NCBI GenBank assembly: GCA_001513145.1 | Contig: LFSP01000041.1 | Coordinates: 16,405-78,923, forward strand | DNA: 62,519 nucleotides | Source: Clostridia bacterium DTU025 | GTDB lineage: Bacteria > Bacillota > DTU025 | Direction: 5' to 3' | Shown: positions 19,964-29,595 of the stretch, piece by piece | Layout of the letters: each line of letters begins with the position of its first letter | How positions within the stretch are numbered: position 1 is the first letter of the stretch | Notes under the pieces: model-generated | The model's database searches: none | Told to the model about the DNA's origin: nothing | What the model saw: the letters and a program-made list of their open reading frames with translations, nothing else | Made by a program: the position numbers and the translations under genes

Positions 19964-20523
19964 GGATCGGGGTACTGGCACTTCAAGGCGCGTTCGCCGA
20001 GCACCTGGCCGTGCTGGCGAGGCTGGGCGTCGACGGGTTCGAGATCAGAGAGAGGGCCGACCTTAACGGCGGCATCGATGGGCTGATCCTGCCGGGCGGG
20101 GAGAGCACCGTGATGGGCCGTCTGCTCAGGGAGACCGGGCTCTTCGGCCCGCTCAAAGAGTTCATACAGAGGGGGCTGCCTGTGTTCGGGACCTGCGCCG
20201 GCATGATACTGCTGGCGAGGAGGATCGAAAACGACCCGGTCGTCCATTTCGGCACCATGGACATCACCGTGAGGCGAAACGCCTACGGACGGCAACTCGG
20301 CAGCTTCCACACGGCGGAGGAGTTCCACGGTATCGGCAGGATCCCGATGACCTTCATCCGCGCGCCGTACATCACCGAGGTTGAGGACGGCGTTCGGGTG
20401 CTTGCGACGGTGGATGGGAACAAGGTGGCCGCCGAATGCGGAAAGACTCTGGTGACATCGTTCCATCCCGAGCTCACGGAGGATCTGCGAGTTCACCGGT
20501 ACTTCCTGGGAAAGATCCGATGA
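19960..20523 (+). CDS. pdxT: PLP synthase glutaminase subunit PdxT
   Basis: 187 residues, class-I glutamine amidotransferase that feeds ammonia to PdxS. The catalytic triad is visible: Cys79 in [10 protein letters not shown], His169 and Glu171 in SFHPELTED; the PGGEST motif near residue 46 is the family signature. The start overlaps the pdxS stop (ATGA), consistent with a tight PdxS:PdxT stoichiometry. Confidence 0.98.
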   Translation: MRIGVLALQGAFAEHLAVLARLGVDGFEIRERADLNGGIDGLILPGGESTVMGRLLRETGLFGPLKEFIQRGLPVFGTCAGMILLARRIENDPVVHFGTMDITVRRNAYGRQLGSFHTAEEFHGIGRIPMTFIRAPYITEVEDGVRVLATVDGNKVAAECGKTLVTSFHPELTEDLRVHRYFLGKIR

Positions 20524-20609
20524 TCGGCGGATCCCTGTCTGAGACCTGGGGCACCGTCGGAGCCGCGTCTAGCTGGGAGGGCTTCGCTTGAGGGTTGCCG
20601 TCTACAGAC

Positions 20610-20623
20610 AGAATATATGTTCG
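20610..20623 (+). promoter_or_regulatory. LexA/DinR-type SOS box upstream of uvrB
   Basis: AGAATATATGTTCG matches 12 of 14 positions of the Gram-positive SOS box CGAACATATGTTCG. It lies about 33 bases upstream of a perfect -10 and ahead of the uvrBAC operon, exactly where LexA repression of nucleotide-excision repair would act. Confidence 0.75.
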
Positions 20624-20655
20624 GTTTATGCCCCCAACAGCCGGGCCACTCGTGC

Positions 20656-20661
20656 TATAAT
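20656..20661 (+). promoter_or_regulatory. -10 box of the uvrBAC promoter
   Basis: A perfect TATAAT 34 bases before the uvrB start. The -35 region is poor: no TTGACA-like hexamer sits 16-18 bases upstream; GGTTTA (20623-20628) adjoins the SOS box but the spacing is long. Confidence 0.55.
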
Positions 20662-20694
20662 TGGATACGAGTCGGGGCGGGGGAGGTGCAGCGG

Positions 20695-22791
20695 GTGCCT
20701 GAGTTCAAGCTCGTGGCTGACTACAAGCCCGCAGGCGATCAGCCCAAGGCCATCGATGAGCTGGTGGCAGGGGTGGAGGAGGGCCGGCGCGCCCAGGTGC
20801 TGTTGGGAGTGACGGGTAGCGGAAAGACGTTCACCATGGCCAACGTGGTGCAGCGTCTGCAGCGGCCCACCATAGTGATCGCCCACAACAAGACCCTGGC
20901 TGCGCAGCTGGCGGCGGAGTTTCGGGAGTTCTTCCCGCACAACGCGGTGCACTACTTCGTGAGCTACTACGACTACTACCAGCCTGAGGCGTACGTGCCG
21001 CAGTCTGACACGTACATCGAGAAGGACGCCGAGATCAACGACGAGATCGACCGGATGCGCCACGCGGCCACGGCGGCGCTGGTGGAGCGGCGCGACGTGT
21101 TGATAGTGGCCAGCGTGTCATGTATCTATGGGTTGGGCATGCCCGAGGAGTACCTGAGGCAGGCCGTGGTGGTCCGGCAGGGAGATGCCGTTGACCGCGA
21201 CCGTTTGCTTCGGAAGCTGGTGGGCATCCAGTACTCGCGGAACGATATCGGCATCGAGCGAGGCACTTTCCGCGTCAGGGGAGACGTGGTGGAGATTGTG
21301 CCGGTGTCGGGAGAGCAGGCGGTGCGTATCGAGTTTTTCGGTGACGATGTGGAGCGCATCGCAGACGTTGACCTGTTGACCGGCGAGATCCTGGGCCTCA
21401 GGGAGCAGGTGGCCATATACCCGGCGAGCCACTATGTCACCAGCAAGGAGCGGCTGGATGCGGCCATCAGGTCGATTCGCGAAGAGCTTGACGCGGTGCT
21501 CGCGGACCTTAAGGCCAGGGGAAAGCTGTTGGAGGCGCAGCGGCTGGAGCAGCGCACCAACTTTGACCTGGAGATGCTGCAGGAGGTAGGGTATTGCTCT
21601 GGCATCGAGAACTACTCGCGGCACCTGGCGGGCAGGGACGCGGGCAGCCCACCGGCAACGCTTCTTGACTACTTCCCAGACGACTACTTGATGTTCATAG
21701 ACGAGTCGCACGTGACGATCCCGCAGCTTCGGGCCATGTACCGGGGCGACAGGTCGCGCAAGGAGACGTTGGTGGAGTACGGGTTCAGGCTACCGTCGGC
21801 CTTCGACAACAGGCCTCTTACGTTTGAGGAGTTCGAACGCAGGATCAACCAGGTGATCTACGTCAGCGCGACGCCCGGGGATTACGAGGTGTCACAGGCC
21901 GGCAGGGTGGTGGAGCAGATAATCAGGCCCACCGGGCTGGTGGACCCCGAGGTGATCGTGCGGCCGGTGAAGGGCCAGATCGACGACTTGATAGGCGAGA
22001 TCAGGCGCACGATGGAGAAGGGCTTCAGGACGCTGGTGACTACGCTGACCAAGAAGATGGCCGAGGACCTCACGGACTACCTGCGGGAGCTTGGGATCAA
22101 CGTGCGCTACCTGCACTCGGAGATCGACACTCTGGAGCGGGTGGAGATCCTTCGCGATCTGAGGCTCGGCGAGTTCGACGTGCTGGTAGGCATCAACCTG
22201 CTCCGGGAGGGGCTGGACCTTCCGGAGGTTGGGCTGGTGGCCATATTGGATGCCGATAAGGAAGGTTTCCTACGGTCGTCCACGTCGATGATACAGACCA
22301 TCGGCCGGGCGGCGAGGAACGTCGAGGGCAGGGTGATCATGTACGCCGATACCGTCACGGACTCGATGCGGGTGGCCATCGATGAGACGGAGCGCCGGCG
22401 CCGGCTACAGATGGCCTACAACGAGGAGCATGGGATCGAGCCCAAGTCGGTGCAAAAGGGCGTGCGCGATCTTTCGGAGATCCAGCGGGCGGCTGGAGGC
22501 GGTCGTGTGGACGAGGCTGAGGCGGAGGCTGCGGCGCGCGCGGCTCGCGCGGCGGGCACGGCGGGCGCGGCGGGCGCGAGAGACCGGGCTGTGGCGTGGG
22601 CAGCCGGCGGCGGCATCGCGCCGGGCCTTGACATCGAAGAGGTGGAACTGATGGACGCGCGCCAGCTCGCTGCGAGGATCAGGGAGCTGGAGCAACAGAT
22701 GAAGAAGGCCGCGGCGCTGCTTGAGTTCGAGCAGGCCGCCGAGATAAGGGACCAGATCGCGTATCTACGACGGAGGTTCTCGGAGCTTTGA
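20695..22791 (+). CDS. uvrB: Excinuclease ABC subunit B
   Basis: About 698 residues; the damage-verifying helicase-like subunit of nucleotide-excision repair. Walker A GVTGSGKT near residue 39, beta-hairpin [12 protein letters not shown] near 92, helicase motif [10 protein letters not shown] near 390, [17 protein letters not shown] near 540 and the C-terminal UVR domain (last 40 residues) are present. GTG 20695 is eight bases after GGGGGAGG; GTG 20686 overlaps that sequence. An Ala/Gly/Arg-rich low-complexity insertion (nt about 22500-22610) lies in the linker before the UVR domain and is not part of the conserved core. The stop overlaps the uvrA start. Confidence 0.97.
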   Translation: MPEFKLVADYKPAGDQPKAIDELVAGVEEGRRAQVLLGVTGSGKTFTMANVVQRLQRPTIVIAHNKTLAAQLAAEFREFFPHNAVHYFVSYYDYYQPEAYVPQSDTYIEKDAEINDEIDRMRHAATAALVERRDVLIVASVSCIYGLGMPEEYLRQAVVVRQGDAVDRDRLLRKLVGIQYSRNDIGIERGTFRVRGDVVEIVPVSGEQAVRIEFFGDDVERIADVDLLTGEILGLREQVAIYPASHYVTSKERLDAAIRSIREELDAVLADLKARGKLLEAQRLEQRTNFDLEMLQEVGYCSGIENYSRHLAGRDAGSPPATLLDYFPDDYLMFIDESHVTIPQLRAMYRGDRSRKETLVEYGFRLPSAFDNRPLTFEEFERRINQVIYVSATPGDYEVSQAGRVVEQIIRPTGLVDPEVIVRPVKGQIDDLIGEIRRTMEKGFRTLVTTLTKKMAEDLTDYLRELGINVRYLHSEIDTLERVEILRDLRLGEFDVLVGINLLREGLDLPEVGLVAILDADKEGFLRSSTSMIQTIGRAARNVEGRVIMYADTVTDSMRVAIDETERRRRLQMAYNEEHGIEPKSVQKGVRDLSEIQRAAGGGRVDEAEAEAAARAARAAGTAGAAGARDRAVAWAAGGGIAPGLDIEEVELMDARQLAARIRELEQQMKKAAALLEFEQAAEIRDQIAYLRRRFSEL

Positions 22792-25637
22792 GTGCAGACA
22801 GGATCATAGTGCGCGGGGCACGGCAGCATAACCTGAAGAACATAGACGTGGAGATACCCCGTGACAGGCTGGTTGTGATCACCGGCCTGTCGGGTTCGGG
22901 CAAGTCATCGCTGGCCTTCGACACCATATACGCTGAGGGCCAGCGCCGATATGTGGAGTCCCTGTCTGCGTACGCCAGGCAGTTCCTGGGGCAGATGGAC
23001 AAGCCTGACGTGGACTACATCGAGGGCCTGTCGCCGGCGATATCCATCGATCAGAAGGGCACCAGCAGGAACCCTAGGTCCACGGTGGCCACCGTGACTG
23101 AAGTCTACGACTACATGAGGCTGCTTTGGGCGCGCATCGGCCAGCCGCACTGCCCGCAGTGCGGGCGTCCCATCAGCCAGCAGTCGGTGGACCAGATCGT
23201 GGACAGCCTCATGAACCTGCCTGAGGGCTCCCGAATCCAGGTGCTGGCCCCCGTCATCCGTGGCAAGAAGGGCGAGCACAGGAAGGTGTTCGACGAGCTC
23301 CGGCGCGACGGCTACGTGCGGGTGCGCGTGAACGGCGAGGTCAGAGAGCTTTCCGGGGAGATCACGCTGGAGCGATACAAGATCCACAACATTGAGGCAG
23401 TGGTGGACAGGCTGGTGATCAGGTCAGGCGTGGAGAGGCGTCTTGCCGACTCAGTGGAGACCGCGTTGAAGCTCGGAGACGGGCTGGTAGTCGTGGACGC
23501 TGGCGGCTGCGACAGGATCTTCTCCGAGAGGCTGGCCTGCCCCGAGTGCTCGCTGAGCTTCGGGGAGCTGGAGCCAAGGCTCTTCTCGTTCAACAACCCC
23601 TTCGGCGCCTGCCCCACCTGCTCAGGGCTGGGCGTGAGCATAGAGTTCGATCCGGAGCTCATCTTCGACATGTCGCTGCCATTGAGCGGCGGGGCCATCC
23701 GGCCGTACAACAAAACCGGTTCGGTGCCGGAGTTCTACATGAGCAGGATATTCGAGGTGGCCAGGGTGAAGGGCATCGACGCGGACGTGCCGCTGGGCCA
23801 GCTCAGCCCCGAACAGATGGAGATCATCAGGTACGGGTGCGGCCCGGAGAGGTTCACGTTCACCTACCGCGACTCCCACGGCAGGCTGCAGCAGTGGCAG
23901 TCAAGGTTCGAGGGGGTCATACCGAACCTCGAGAGGCGCTACCGGGAAACCACCTCTGACTACATCCGCGAGGAGCTGGAGAAGTTCATGAGCGCCAAAC
24001 CCTGCACCGCGTGCAAAGGTGCCAGGCTCAAGCCGGAGGCGCTGGCGGTGACGGTGGGGGGCAAGTCCATCGCCGAAGTAGTGGCGATGCAGACCGGTGC
24101 CGCCATGGAGTTCTTCTCCAACCTTGCCGCGGGCCTCTCCGAACGCGACAGGCTGGTGGCCAGGCAGATTCTGAAGGAGATAGTGAACCGCCTGGGCTTC
24201 CTCTGCAACGTAGGCCTGGATTACCTCACGCTCCAGCGGGAGGCGGGCACCCTCTCAGGCGGCGAGGCGCAGCGCATCAGGCTGGCCACACAGATCGGGT
24301 CGAGCCTGGTGGGGGTGCTGTACATCCTGGACGAGCCCTCCATCGGGCTGCATCAGCGGGATAACCAGCGGCTCATCGATACCCTCAAGCGCCTGAGGGA
24401 CATCGGTAACACCCTGATAGTGGTGGAGCACGACGAGGAGACCATTCGCTCCGCCGACTACATCATCGACATAGGCCCTGGGGCCGGGGCTAACGGAGGC
24501 CGAGTGGTGGCCGCAGGCACGCCTGTGGAAATCCAGGCGAACCCCGCTTCCATCACCGGGCGCTTCCTCGCACGGCGCGAGACCATCGAGGTGCCGGAGC
24601 GGAGGCGGCAGCCTAACGGGAAATGGCTCGCGGTGCGCGGCGCCAGGGAGCACAACTTGAAAAACATCGATGTCAGCATACCTTTGGGGCTGTTCGTATG
24701 TGTCACGGGCGTGTCGGGGTCGGGCAAGAGCACCCTGGTGAATAACATCATCCGCGCAAGACTTGCCCGTGACCTGAACAAGGCCTTCACCAGGCCAGGG
24801 GACCACGACAACATCACCGGGCTGGAGCACCTTGACAAGGTCATTGGCATCGACCAGTCTCCCATAGGGCGCACCCCCAGGTCGAACCCGGCCACGTATA
24901 CCGGCGTGTTCGACCTGATCCGCGAGGTGTTCGCCATGACACCCGAGGCAAGGGCCAGGGGCTACAAGCCAGGCCGCTTCAGCTTCAACGTGAAGGGCGG
25001 AAGGTGCGAGGCGTGTAAGGGCGACGGCATAATCAAGATAGAGATGCACTTCCTGCCCGACGTTTACGTGCCGTGCGAGGTGTGCAAGGGGGCGCGCTAC
25101 AACCGCGAAACGCTGGAGGTAAAGTACAAGGGCAAGAGCATCGCTGACGTGCTGGCGATGACGGTAGACGAGGCGCTTGAGTTCTTCGAAAACTTGCCGC
25201 GCATCGCCAGGAAGCTGCGCACTCTGAAGGACGTGGGCCTGGGCTACATCCAGCTGGGGCAGCCTGCCACAACCCTGTCAGGCGGCGAGGCCCAGCGAGT
25301 GAAGCTGGCGACGGAGCTTTCGCGCCGCACCAACGGCAGGACCTTCTACATCCTGGACGAGCCCACCACTGGGCTGCACTTCGCCGACGTGAAGATGCTG
25401 CTCAACGTGCTTCAGAAGCTGGTGGACGGGGGAGACACGGTTCTGGTGATCGAGCACAACCTTGACGTGATCAAGACGGCCGACTACATCATCGACCTCG
25501 GACCGGAGGGCGGCGACCGAGGAGGGCTGGTGGTCGCCTGCGGCACCCCCGAAGAGGTGGCCGCGGCGGATCAGTCGTACACGGGCCAGTTCCTGCGGCG
25601 CGCCGGCTGCTGCCATGACCATGGCAAACGACATTGA
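22788..25637 (+). CDS. uvrA: Excinuclease ABC subunit A
   Basis: 949 residues, the DNA-damage sensor with two ABC ATPase modules. First Walker [10 protein letters not shown] (residue 31), zinc-binding CPQCGRPI region near 120, first signature [19 protein letters not shown] near 488, second Walker [10 protein letters not shown] near 640, a CxxC zinc module ([11 protein letters not shown]...[11 protein letters not shown], near 735-775) and second signature [18 protein letters not shown] near 830. TTG 22788 overlaps the uvrB stop (TTGA). uvrC begins inside the last 23 bases. Confidence 0.98.
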   Translation: MSADRIIVRGARQHNLKNIDVEIPRDRLVVITGLSGSGKSSLAFDTIYAEGQRRYVESLSAYARQFLGQMDKPDVDYIEGLSPAISIDQKGTSRNPRSTVATVTEVYDYMRLLWARIGQPHCPQCGRPISQQSVDQIVDSLMNLPEGSRIQVLAPVIRGKKGEHRKVFDELRRDGYVRVRVNGEVRELSGEITLERYKIHNIEAVVDRLVIRSGVERRLADSVETALKLGDGLVVVDAGGCDRIFSERLACPECSLSFGELEPRLFSFNNPFGACPTCSGLGVSIEFDPELIFDMSLPLSGGAIRPYNKTGSVPEFYMSRIFEVARVKGIDADVPLGQLSPEQMEIIRYGCGPERFTFTYRDSHGRLQQWQSRFEGVIPNLERRYRETTSDYIREELEKFMSAKPCTACKGARLKPEALAVTVGGKSIAEVVAMQTGAAMEFFSNLAAGLSERDRLVARQILKEIVNRLGFLCNVGLDYLTLQREAGTLSGGEAQRIRLATQIGSSLVGVLYILDEPSIGLHQRDNQRLIDTLKRLRDIGNTLIVVEHDEETIRSADYIIDIGPGAGANGGRVVAAGTPVEIQANPASITGRFLARRETIEVPERRRQPNGKWLAVRGAREHNLKNIDVSIPLGLFVCVTGVSGSGKSTLVNNIIRARLARDLNKAFTRPGDHDNITGLEHLDKVIGIDQSPIGRTPRSNPATYTGVFDLIREVFAMTPEARARGYKPGRFSFNVKGGRCEACKGDGIIKIEMHFLPDVYVPCEVCKGARYNRETLEVKYKGKSIADVLAMTVDEALEFFENLPRIARKLRTLKDVGLGYIQLGQPATTLSGGEAQRVKLATELSRRTNGRTFYILDEPTTGLHFADVKMLLNVLQKLVDGGDTVLVIEHNLDVIKTADYIIDLGPEGGDRGGLVVACGTPEEVAAADQSYTGQFLRRAGCCHDHGKRH

Positions 25638-27498
25638 GCGCCTCCTCGACGAGCTGCCGACGGAGCCAGGCGTCTACATCATGCGGGACGCCGACGGCCA
25701 GGTCATCTACGTCGGCAAGGCCGTGAACTTACGAAACCGCGTCAGGTCGTACTTCAGAAGCTCCGGCCAGCGCTCGCCCAAGGTGGCGCAGCTGGCGGCC
25801 AAAGTCCACGACATCGACTACATCGTCACCGGCTCGGAGCTGGAGGCCCTGGTGCTCGAGTGCAACCTCATAAAGGAACACAGGCCCCGTTACAACGTGA
25901 GGCTACGCGACGATAAGACCTACCCTTTCATCAGGGTCACGGTGAACGAGGCGTTTCCCAGGGCATTCCTCACTAGGCGCGTCGTGAAGGACGGTTCCCG
26001 TTACTTCGGCCCGTACACCGACGTGGCCGCCGCCCGCGAGACCCTGAGGCTGCTCGCCCGCGTTTTCCCGCTGCGGCAGTGCCGCATGGAGATAAACCCC
26101 GACGATCCGCTGCGCAGGCCGTGCCTGAACTACCACATCAAGAGGTGCCTGGGCCCGTGCGCCCACGCCGTGAGCGTGGAGGACTACGCCGAGATCGTGC
26201 AGGGAGTGGTGATGTTCCTTGAGGGCAAGCAGGACAGGCTTTTCAAGAGCATCGAGAGGCGCATGAACGCGGCGGCCGAGAACCTCAATTTCGAGCACGC
26301 GGCCGCCCTCCGCGACCAGCTCCGGGCCCTCTCCCGCGTCGCCCAGCAGCAGAACGTGGTGTCCGACTCCTTCGTTGACCGAGACGTCATCGGCCTCGCA
26401 CGCGACCAGTGGGGCGCGTGCGTCAGGGTGCTCATGGTGAGAGACGGCAAGCTCGTCGGCGCCGAGCACTTCATGCTTGGCGGAACCGACGACGCCGACG
26501 AGGGCGAGGTGCTCAGTGCCTTCGTCAAGGAGTTCTACTCCGGCGGGGCAGCAGTGCCGGTGGAAGTGCTACTTCAGGTTCCCATCGACGACGCCGACGT
26601 GGTGAGGCAGTGGCTTTCAGGCCTCAGGGGCAGCAAAGTCAGGGTCATCACGCCCCAGCGCGGAGAGAGGCGAAGGCTCGTGGACCTCGCCGCCGAGAAC
26701 GCCAGGGAGTACCTGGAGAGGGAGCGCGCGGTGGAGCAGCGGGAGCTCAGGGCCAGGCTGGACGCGCTGTCGCAGCTTGCGGACGCATTGGACCTTCCAG
26801 GGCCGCCCGCGCGGATCGAGTGCTACGACATGTCCAACCTCCAGGGCACCGACGCCGTGGGGTCCATGGTGGTGTTCGAGGAGGGCAAACCGGCCAAGAG
26901 CCAGTACAGGAGGTTTCGCATCCGAACCGTCCAGGGCCAGAACGACTTCGCCATGATGGGAGAGGTGCTCAAGCGAAGGTTCTCCAGGCACCGGGAGGGC
27001 GACTCGCGATTTGCGCGCATGCCAGACCTGGTGCTCGTTGACGGCGGCAAGGGCCAGCTCAACGTGGCGGTGGAGGTGCTGACGGAGCTCGGGTACGGCG
27101 ACGTGCCCATGGCGGGCCTCGCCGAACGGTATGAGCACATATACCTGCCTGGCCGGCCTCAGCCGCTGGAGCTGCCCTGCGACTCGCCTGCGCTGCTGCT
27201 CCTAGAGCACGTGCGCGACGAGGCGCACAGGTTCGCAGTGTCGCACCACAGGACGCTCCGGGGCAGGCGCGGCATCAGCTCCGAGCTTCAGAATGTGCCC
27301 GGCGTGGGAAAGAAACGCCTGGTGGCGTTGATGAAGGCCTTCGGCTCCCTTGAGGCGCTGTCGCAGGCCACAGTGGAGGAGATCGCGGCGGTGCCCGGCA
27401 TGAACAGGCCCGCCGCCCAAGCGGTTTTCGCGCACCTGCACCCGCCCGAGGCGGGAAACCCTCAGGATAGAGAGGATGGGAATGACTCGAAGCGTTGA
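25615..27498 (+). CDS. uvrC: Excinuclease ABC subunit C
   Basis: 627 residues, the nuclease that cuts both sides of the lesion. GIY-YIG domain at the N-terminus ([19 protein letters not shown], residues about 18-36), UVR motif near 205-240, an RNase H-like second nuclease domain ([21 protein letters not shown] region, cited by [16 protein letters not shown], and LVDGGKGQL) and tandem helix-hairpin-helix at the end ([18 protein letters not shown]). ATG 25615 and ATG 25621 are both possible starts within the uvrA end. The uvrB-uvrA-uvrC order forms one operon. Confidence 0.97.
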   Translation: MTMANDIERLLDELPTEPGVYIMRDADGQVIYVGKAVNLRNRVRSYFRSSGQRSPKVAQLAAKVHDIDYIVTGSELEALVLECNLIKEHRPRYNVRLRDDKTYPFIRVTVNEAFPRAFLTRRVVKDGSRYFGPYTDVAAARETLRLLARVFPLRQCRMEINPDDPLRRPCLNYHIKRCLGPCAHAVSVEDYAEIVQGVVMFLEGKQDRLFKSIERRMNAAAENLNFEHAAALRDQLRALSRVAQQQNVVSDSFVDRDVIGLARDQWGACVRVLMVRDGKLVGAEHFMLGGTDDADEGEVLSAFVKEFYSGGAAVPVEVLLQVPIDDADVVRQWLSGLRGSKVRVITPQRGERRRLVDLAAENAREYLERERAVEQRELRARLDALSQLADALDLPGPPARIECYDMSNLQGTDAVGSMVVFEEGKPAKSQYRRFRIRTVQGQNDFAMMGEVLKRRFSRHREGDSRFARMPDLVLVDGGKGQLNVAVEVLTELGYGDVPMAGLAERYEHIYLPGRPQPLELPCDSPALLLLEHVRDEAHRFAVSHHRTLRGRRGISSELQNVPGVGKKRLVALMKAFGSLEALSQATVEEIAAVPGMNRPAAQAVFAHLHPPEAGNPQDREDGNDSKR

Positions 27499-28147
27499 AG
27501 CAAGAGTGAACACCGTCATCGGGCCGGTCACCGTTGCGGCATCGGCGCAGGGGCTCTACCGCCTGGACCTGCCCCGCCCCGGCCAGCTGCGCCTTCGCGA
27601 CCTCTGGGCGCGCCTGGGCCTTCCCGACATCGAGCCATCGCCCGCTCGCACCCTCGCAGACTTCGGCATCCAACTGTCGCGGTGCGAGGCTGTGCCCTGT
27701 CAGGCCGCTGCACCCGTTTCTACGGTCTCTGCCCCTGGGGGCGCCCAGCTTTCCCCTGGCGACCTCGTGGCATCCATCTGCGAGGTGGTGGAGCGGTTCT
27801 TCCTGGGTGACTTGGACGGACCCGCGCTCAGCTTCAGCTGGATCCCTGTGGATATGGGCCAACGTTCCCCCTTCAGCAGGGCGGTGATGGAGGGGATGCG
27901 GGCGATACCCGGAGGATTCGTCGCCTCGTACTCCGCCCTGGCCACGGCCGCCGGTGCACCGCGGGCAGCACGGGGTGCCGGCTCAGTGGTGGGCGCCAAC
28001 CCCGTGGCCCTCGTGGTGCCGTGCCACCGGGTGGTGGGGACCGGAGGAAGGCTCACAGGGTACGGCGGAACGCTCCCCCTGAAAGTGGTGATGTTAGCCC
28101 TGGAGGCGCAGATGACGCGGCGACCCGGAGAGCCAATACCTCTGTGA
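27482..28147 (+). CDS. ogt: Methylated-DNA--protein-cysteine methyltransferase
   Basis: About 221 residues. The DNA-binding C-terminal domain has the suicide active site PCHRVV (Cys181) and the preceding winged-helix region with YSALATAAGAPRAARGAGSVVGANP. The N-terminal part (1-110) matches the Ogt N-domain poorly and contains a Pro/Ala-rich insertion. The protein removes O6-alkyl groups from guanine. ATG 27482 follows AGAGGATGG; ATG 27476 is also possible. It overlaps uvrC by 17 bases, so it probably belongs to the SOS-controlled uvr operon, which would be an unusual regulatory link between excision and direct reversal repair. Confidence 0.92.
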   Translation: MTRSVEARVNTVIGPVTVAASAQGLYRLDLPRPGQLRLRDLWARLGLPDIEPSPARTLADFGIQLSRCEAVPCQAAAPVSTVSAPGGAQLSPGDLVASICEVVERFFLGDLDGPALSFSWIPVDMGQRSPFSRAVMEGMRAIPGGFVASYSALATAAGAPRAARGAGSVVGANPVALVVPCHRVVGTGGRLTGYGGTLPLKVVMLALEAQMTRRPGEPIPL

Positions 28148-28444
28148 TCCGACTTGAGGCCTGACGCCGACAGGCTAACCCGCCGGGCGAGGGCGCCACA
28201 GTAGACAGGGGCGTTTGTGAGGAAATCGGACGTTAGGGTTCGTAGATGGCTGCGTCATCAACAAGAGGCCAACACCCGGCCGCTTTGGCGGAAGCCGGCT
28301 CTCTCTTCACATTGAAGACGCCCACCTCAGCGCGTTGCCACTGATCATCCAGAAAGCGGCAGGCCTGTTTTCTGCCCCCCAGACAAGGCTTTCGAGACCG
28401 TTGCATCGATTCCGTTACGAAAGCTGAAGGCGGTAGCCGGCGCC
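28148..28444. other. Non-coding stretch between ogt and repeat B
   Basis: No plus-strand gene. A minus-strand frame open from 28664 to 28233 (143 codons) crosses from repeat B into this stretch; its last 55 residues, such as RFLDDQWQRAEVGVFNVK, look protein-like but have no ribosome-binding site and no family I recognise. It may be a decayed gene fragment or chance in GC-rich DNA. Confidence 0.3.
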
Positions 28445-28892
28445 GCGGCGCGGATGGGGGGCGCCGGGACGCTCGTGGGCACTTGAGTCGGCGAATGGTT
28501 GGGCCACGTGGACTTCGGGAAAGCGAATCCACAGATCTGGGGAGTTCACGGCGGCAAGTCCACGGATCAGAGGATCTCGCCCTCCGAAACCCTACAAGCA
28601 GAGGATTTGCCGCTGCTGCCGTCACCAGCGTTAGCCATAGGGTTAGGCGCGCCAACATGAACATGCCTGCGTATGATCTCTAGCTGCGGATTCGCTGAAC
28701 CGCGATGGCCTGAAGTCCAGAGGCAGCTGCAACTTCCACACCACCATCACTGAAATCCACGGATCAGTGGATTTCGCCAGTTGAACTCCTACCACGAGAG
28801 AAACAGCCCCCACACCGTGAGCGACAAGTCAACACGAGACAGCCCCCGCCTTTGCTTGGCGGGGGCCTCTCGAGTCTTGATTTGACGCTTAC
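28445..28892. repeat. ~450-bp non-coding repeat, copy B
   Basis: Full-length partner of 17086-17535 in the same orientation, again in a gap after the end of a plus-strand operon (here ogt) and again closed by the CAAGTCAAC-flanked hairpin. The GGATCAG(A/T)GGAT(C/T)TCGCC motif recurs at 28563 and 28760. Substitutions are spread along the whole length and do not obviously respect any reading frame. Nothing like target-site duplications is clear at the ends by eye. Confidence 0.85.
28835..28872. terminator. Hairpin closing repeat B
   Basis: Arms CGAGACAGCCCCCGCC and GGCGGGGGCCTCTCG pair with one bulge around loop TTTGCTT. The loop is close to the reverse complement of the AAGCCAA loop found in the other two copies, as if the hairpin centre had been inverted. 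No long U-tract follows. Confidence 0.6.
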
Positions 28893-29010
28893 GCGGGAGG
28901 GGCCGCGGCTGGCGCTCATGAAGGACCTGGGGGGGGGCCATAGAAGGGTCAATAAGGCACCCATGAGGCTACGTAAGGGGCCATCAGGTCAAAAGATTAT
29001 GAACAGCAGG

Positions 29011-29047
29011 TTGACATAATCAATTGGTAGATTTATTATATTGATTA
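29011..29047 (+). promoter_or_regulatory. Consensus promoter with flanking inverted repeat (DUF2089 operon)
   Basis: TTGACA (29011-29016), a 17-base spacer and TATTAT (29034-29039) make a near-perfect housekeeping promoter. Perfect 8-base arms TAATCAAT (29017-29024) and ATTGATTA (29040-29047) lie just after the -35 and just after the -10, the geometry of a repressor operator. The local AT-richness stands out in this GC-rich window. Confidence 0.75.
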
Positions 29048-29081
29048 CAGGTTGGTCGAAGACGGCAACGGAGGTGATCCT

Positions 29082-29582
29082 TTGGCCAGATACAAGATGC
29101 ACGGTCCGTGTCCAGTATGCGGCGGCAAGCTGAACATCACCAGCTTCCAGTGCCGCAACTGCTCCACGGTGATCAGCGGACGCTTCGAGCCATGCAGGTT
29201 CTGCCAGCTGCCTTCGGAGTACCTGAGCTTTATCGAGGTGTTCCTGAGAAGCAGGGGCAACATCAAGGAAGTCGAGCGCGAGCTGGGGATCTCGTATCCT
29301 ACCGTACGCAACCGTTTGGACCAGGTGCTGGCGGCCATGGGCTACGCGGCGGGGGACGCGTCGTTTCAGCCATCAGGCGTGAGAGGCGCCGAAAGCCGAG
29401 ACGATGGCGCGGGCGCCTCCAATGAAGCAGGGGCGGTGCAGGCGGCGGAAGGCGACGATGCTTCGGACGATGAGGGCTCCGCGACGAGCCCAGATGAGAG
29501 GCGCCGGATAGTGGAGGCGCTTTCCAGGGGCGAGATCAGCGCGGAGGAAGCACTCCAGAGGCTGAAGCACAAAGCTCGATAG
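29082..29582 (+). CDS. DUF2089 zinc-ribbon / helix-turn-helix regulator
   Basis: 166 residues. A zinc ribbon with two Cys pairs, CPVC (residue 9) and CRNC (near 24), plus CRFC near 38, is followed by a helix-turn-helix-like segment (NIKEVERELGISYPTVRNRL, residues about 62-81) that matches DUF2089. An Ala/Asp/Glu-rich linker leads to a C-terminal helical motif, RRRIVEALSRGEISAEEALQ. TTG 29082 is preceded by GGAGGTGATC, a perfect anti-SD match. First gene of a likely operon with DUF4097, PspC and a holin-IV-like protein, and a good candidate for the factor binding the inverted repeat at its own promoter. Confidence 0.85.
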   Translation: MARYKMHGPCPVCGGKLNITSFQCRNCSTVISGRFEPCRFCQLPSEYLSFIEVFLRSRGNIKEVERELGISYPTVRNRLDQVLAAMGYAAGDASFQPSGVRGAESRDDGAGASNEAGAVQAAEGDDASDDEGSATSPDERRRIVEALSRGEISAEEALQRLKHKAR

Positions 29583-29595
29583 GGAGGGGTGTACC

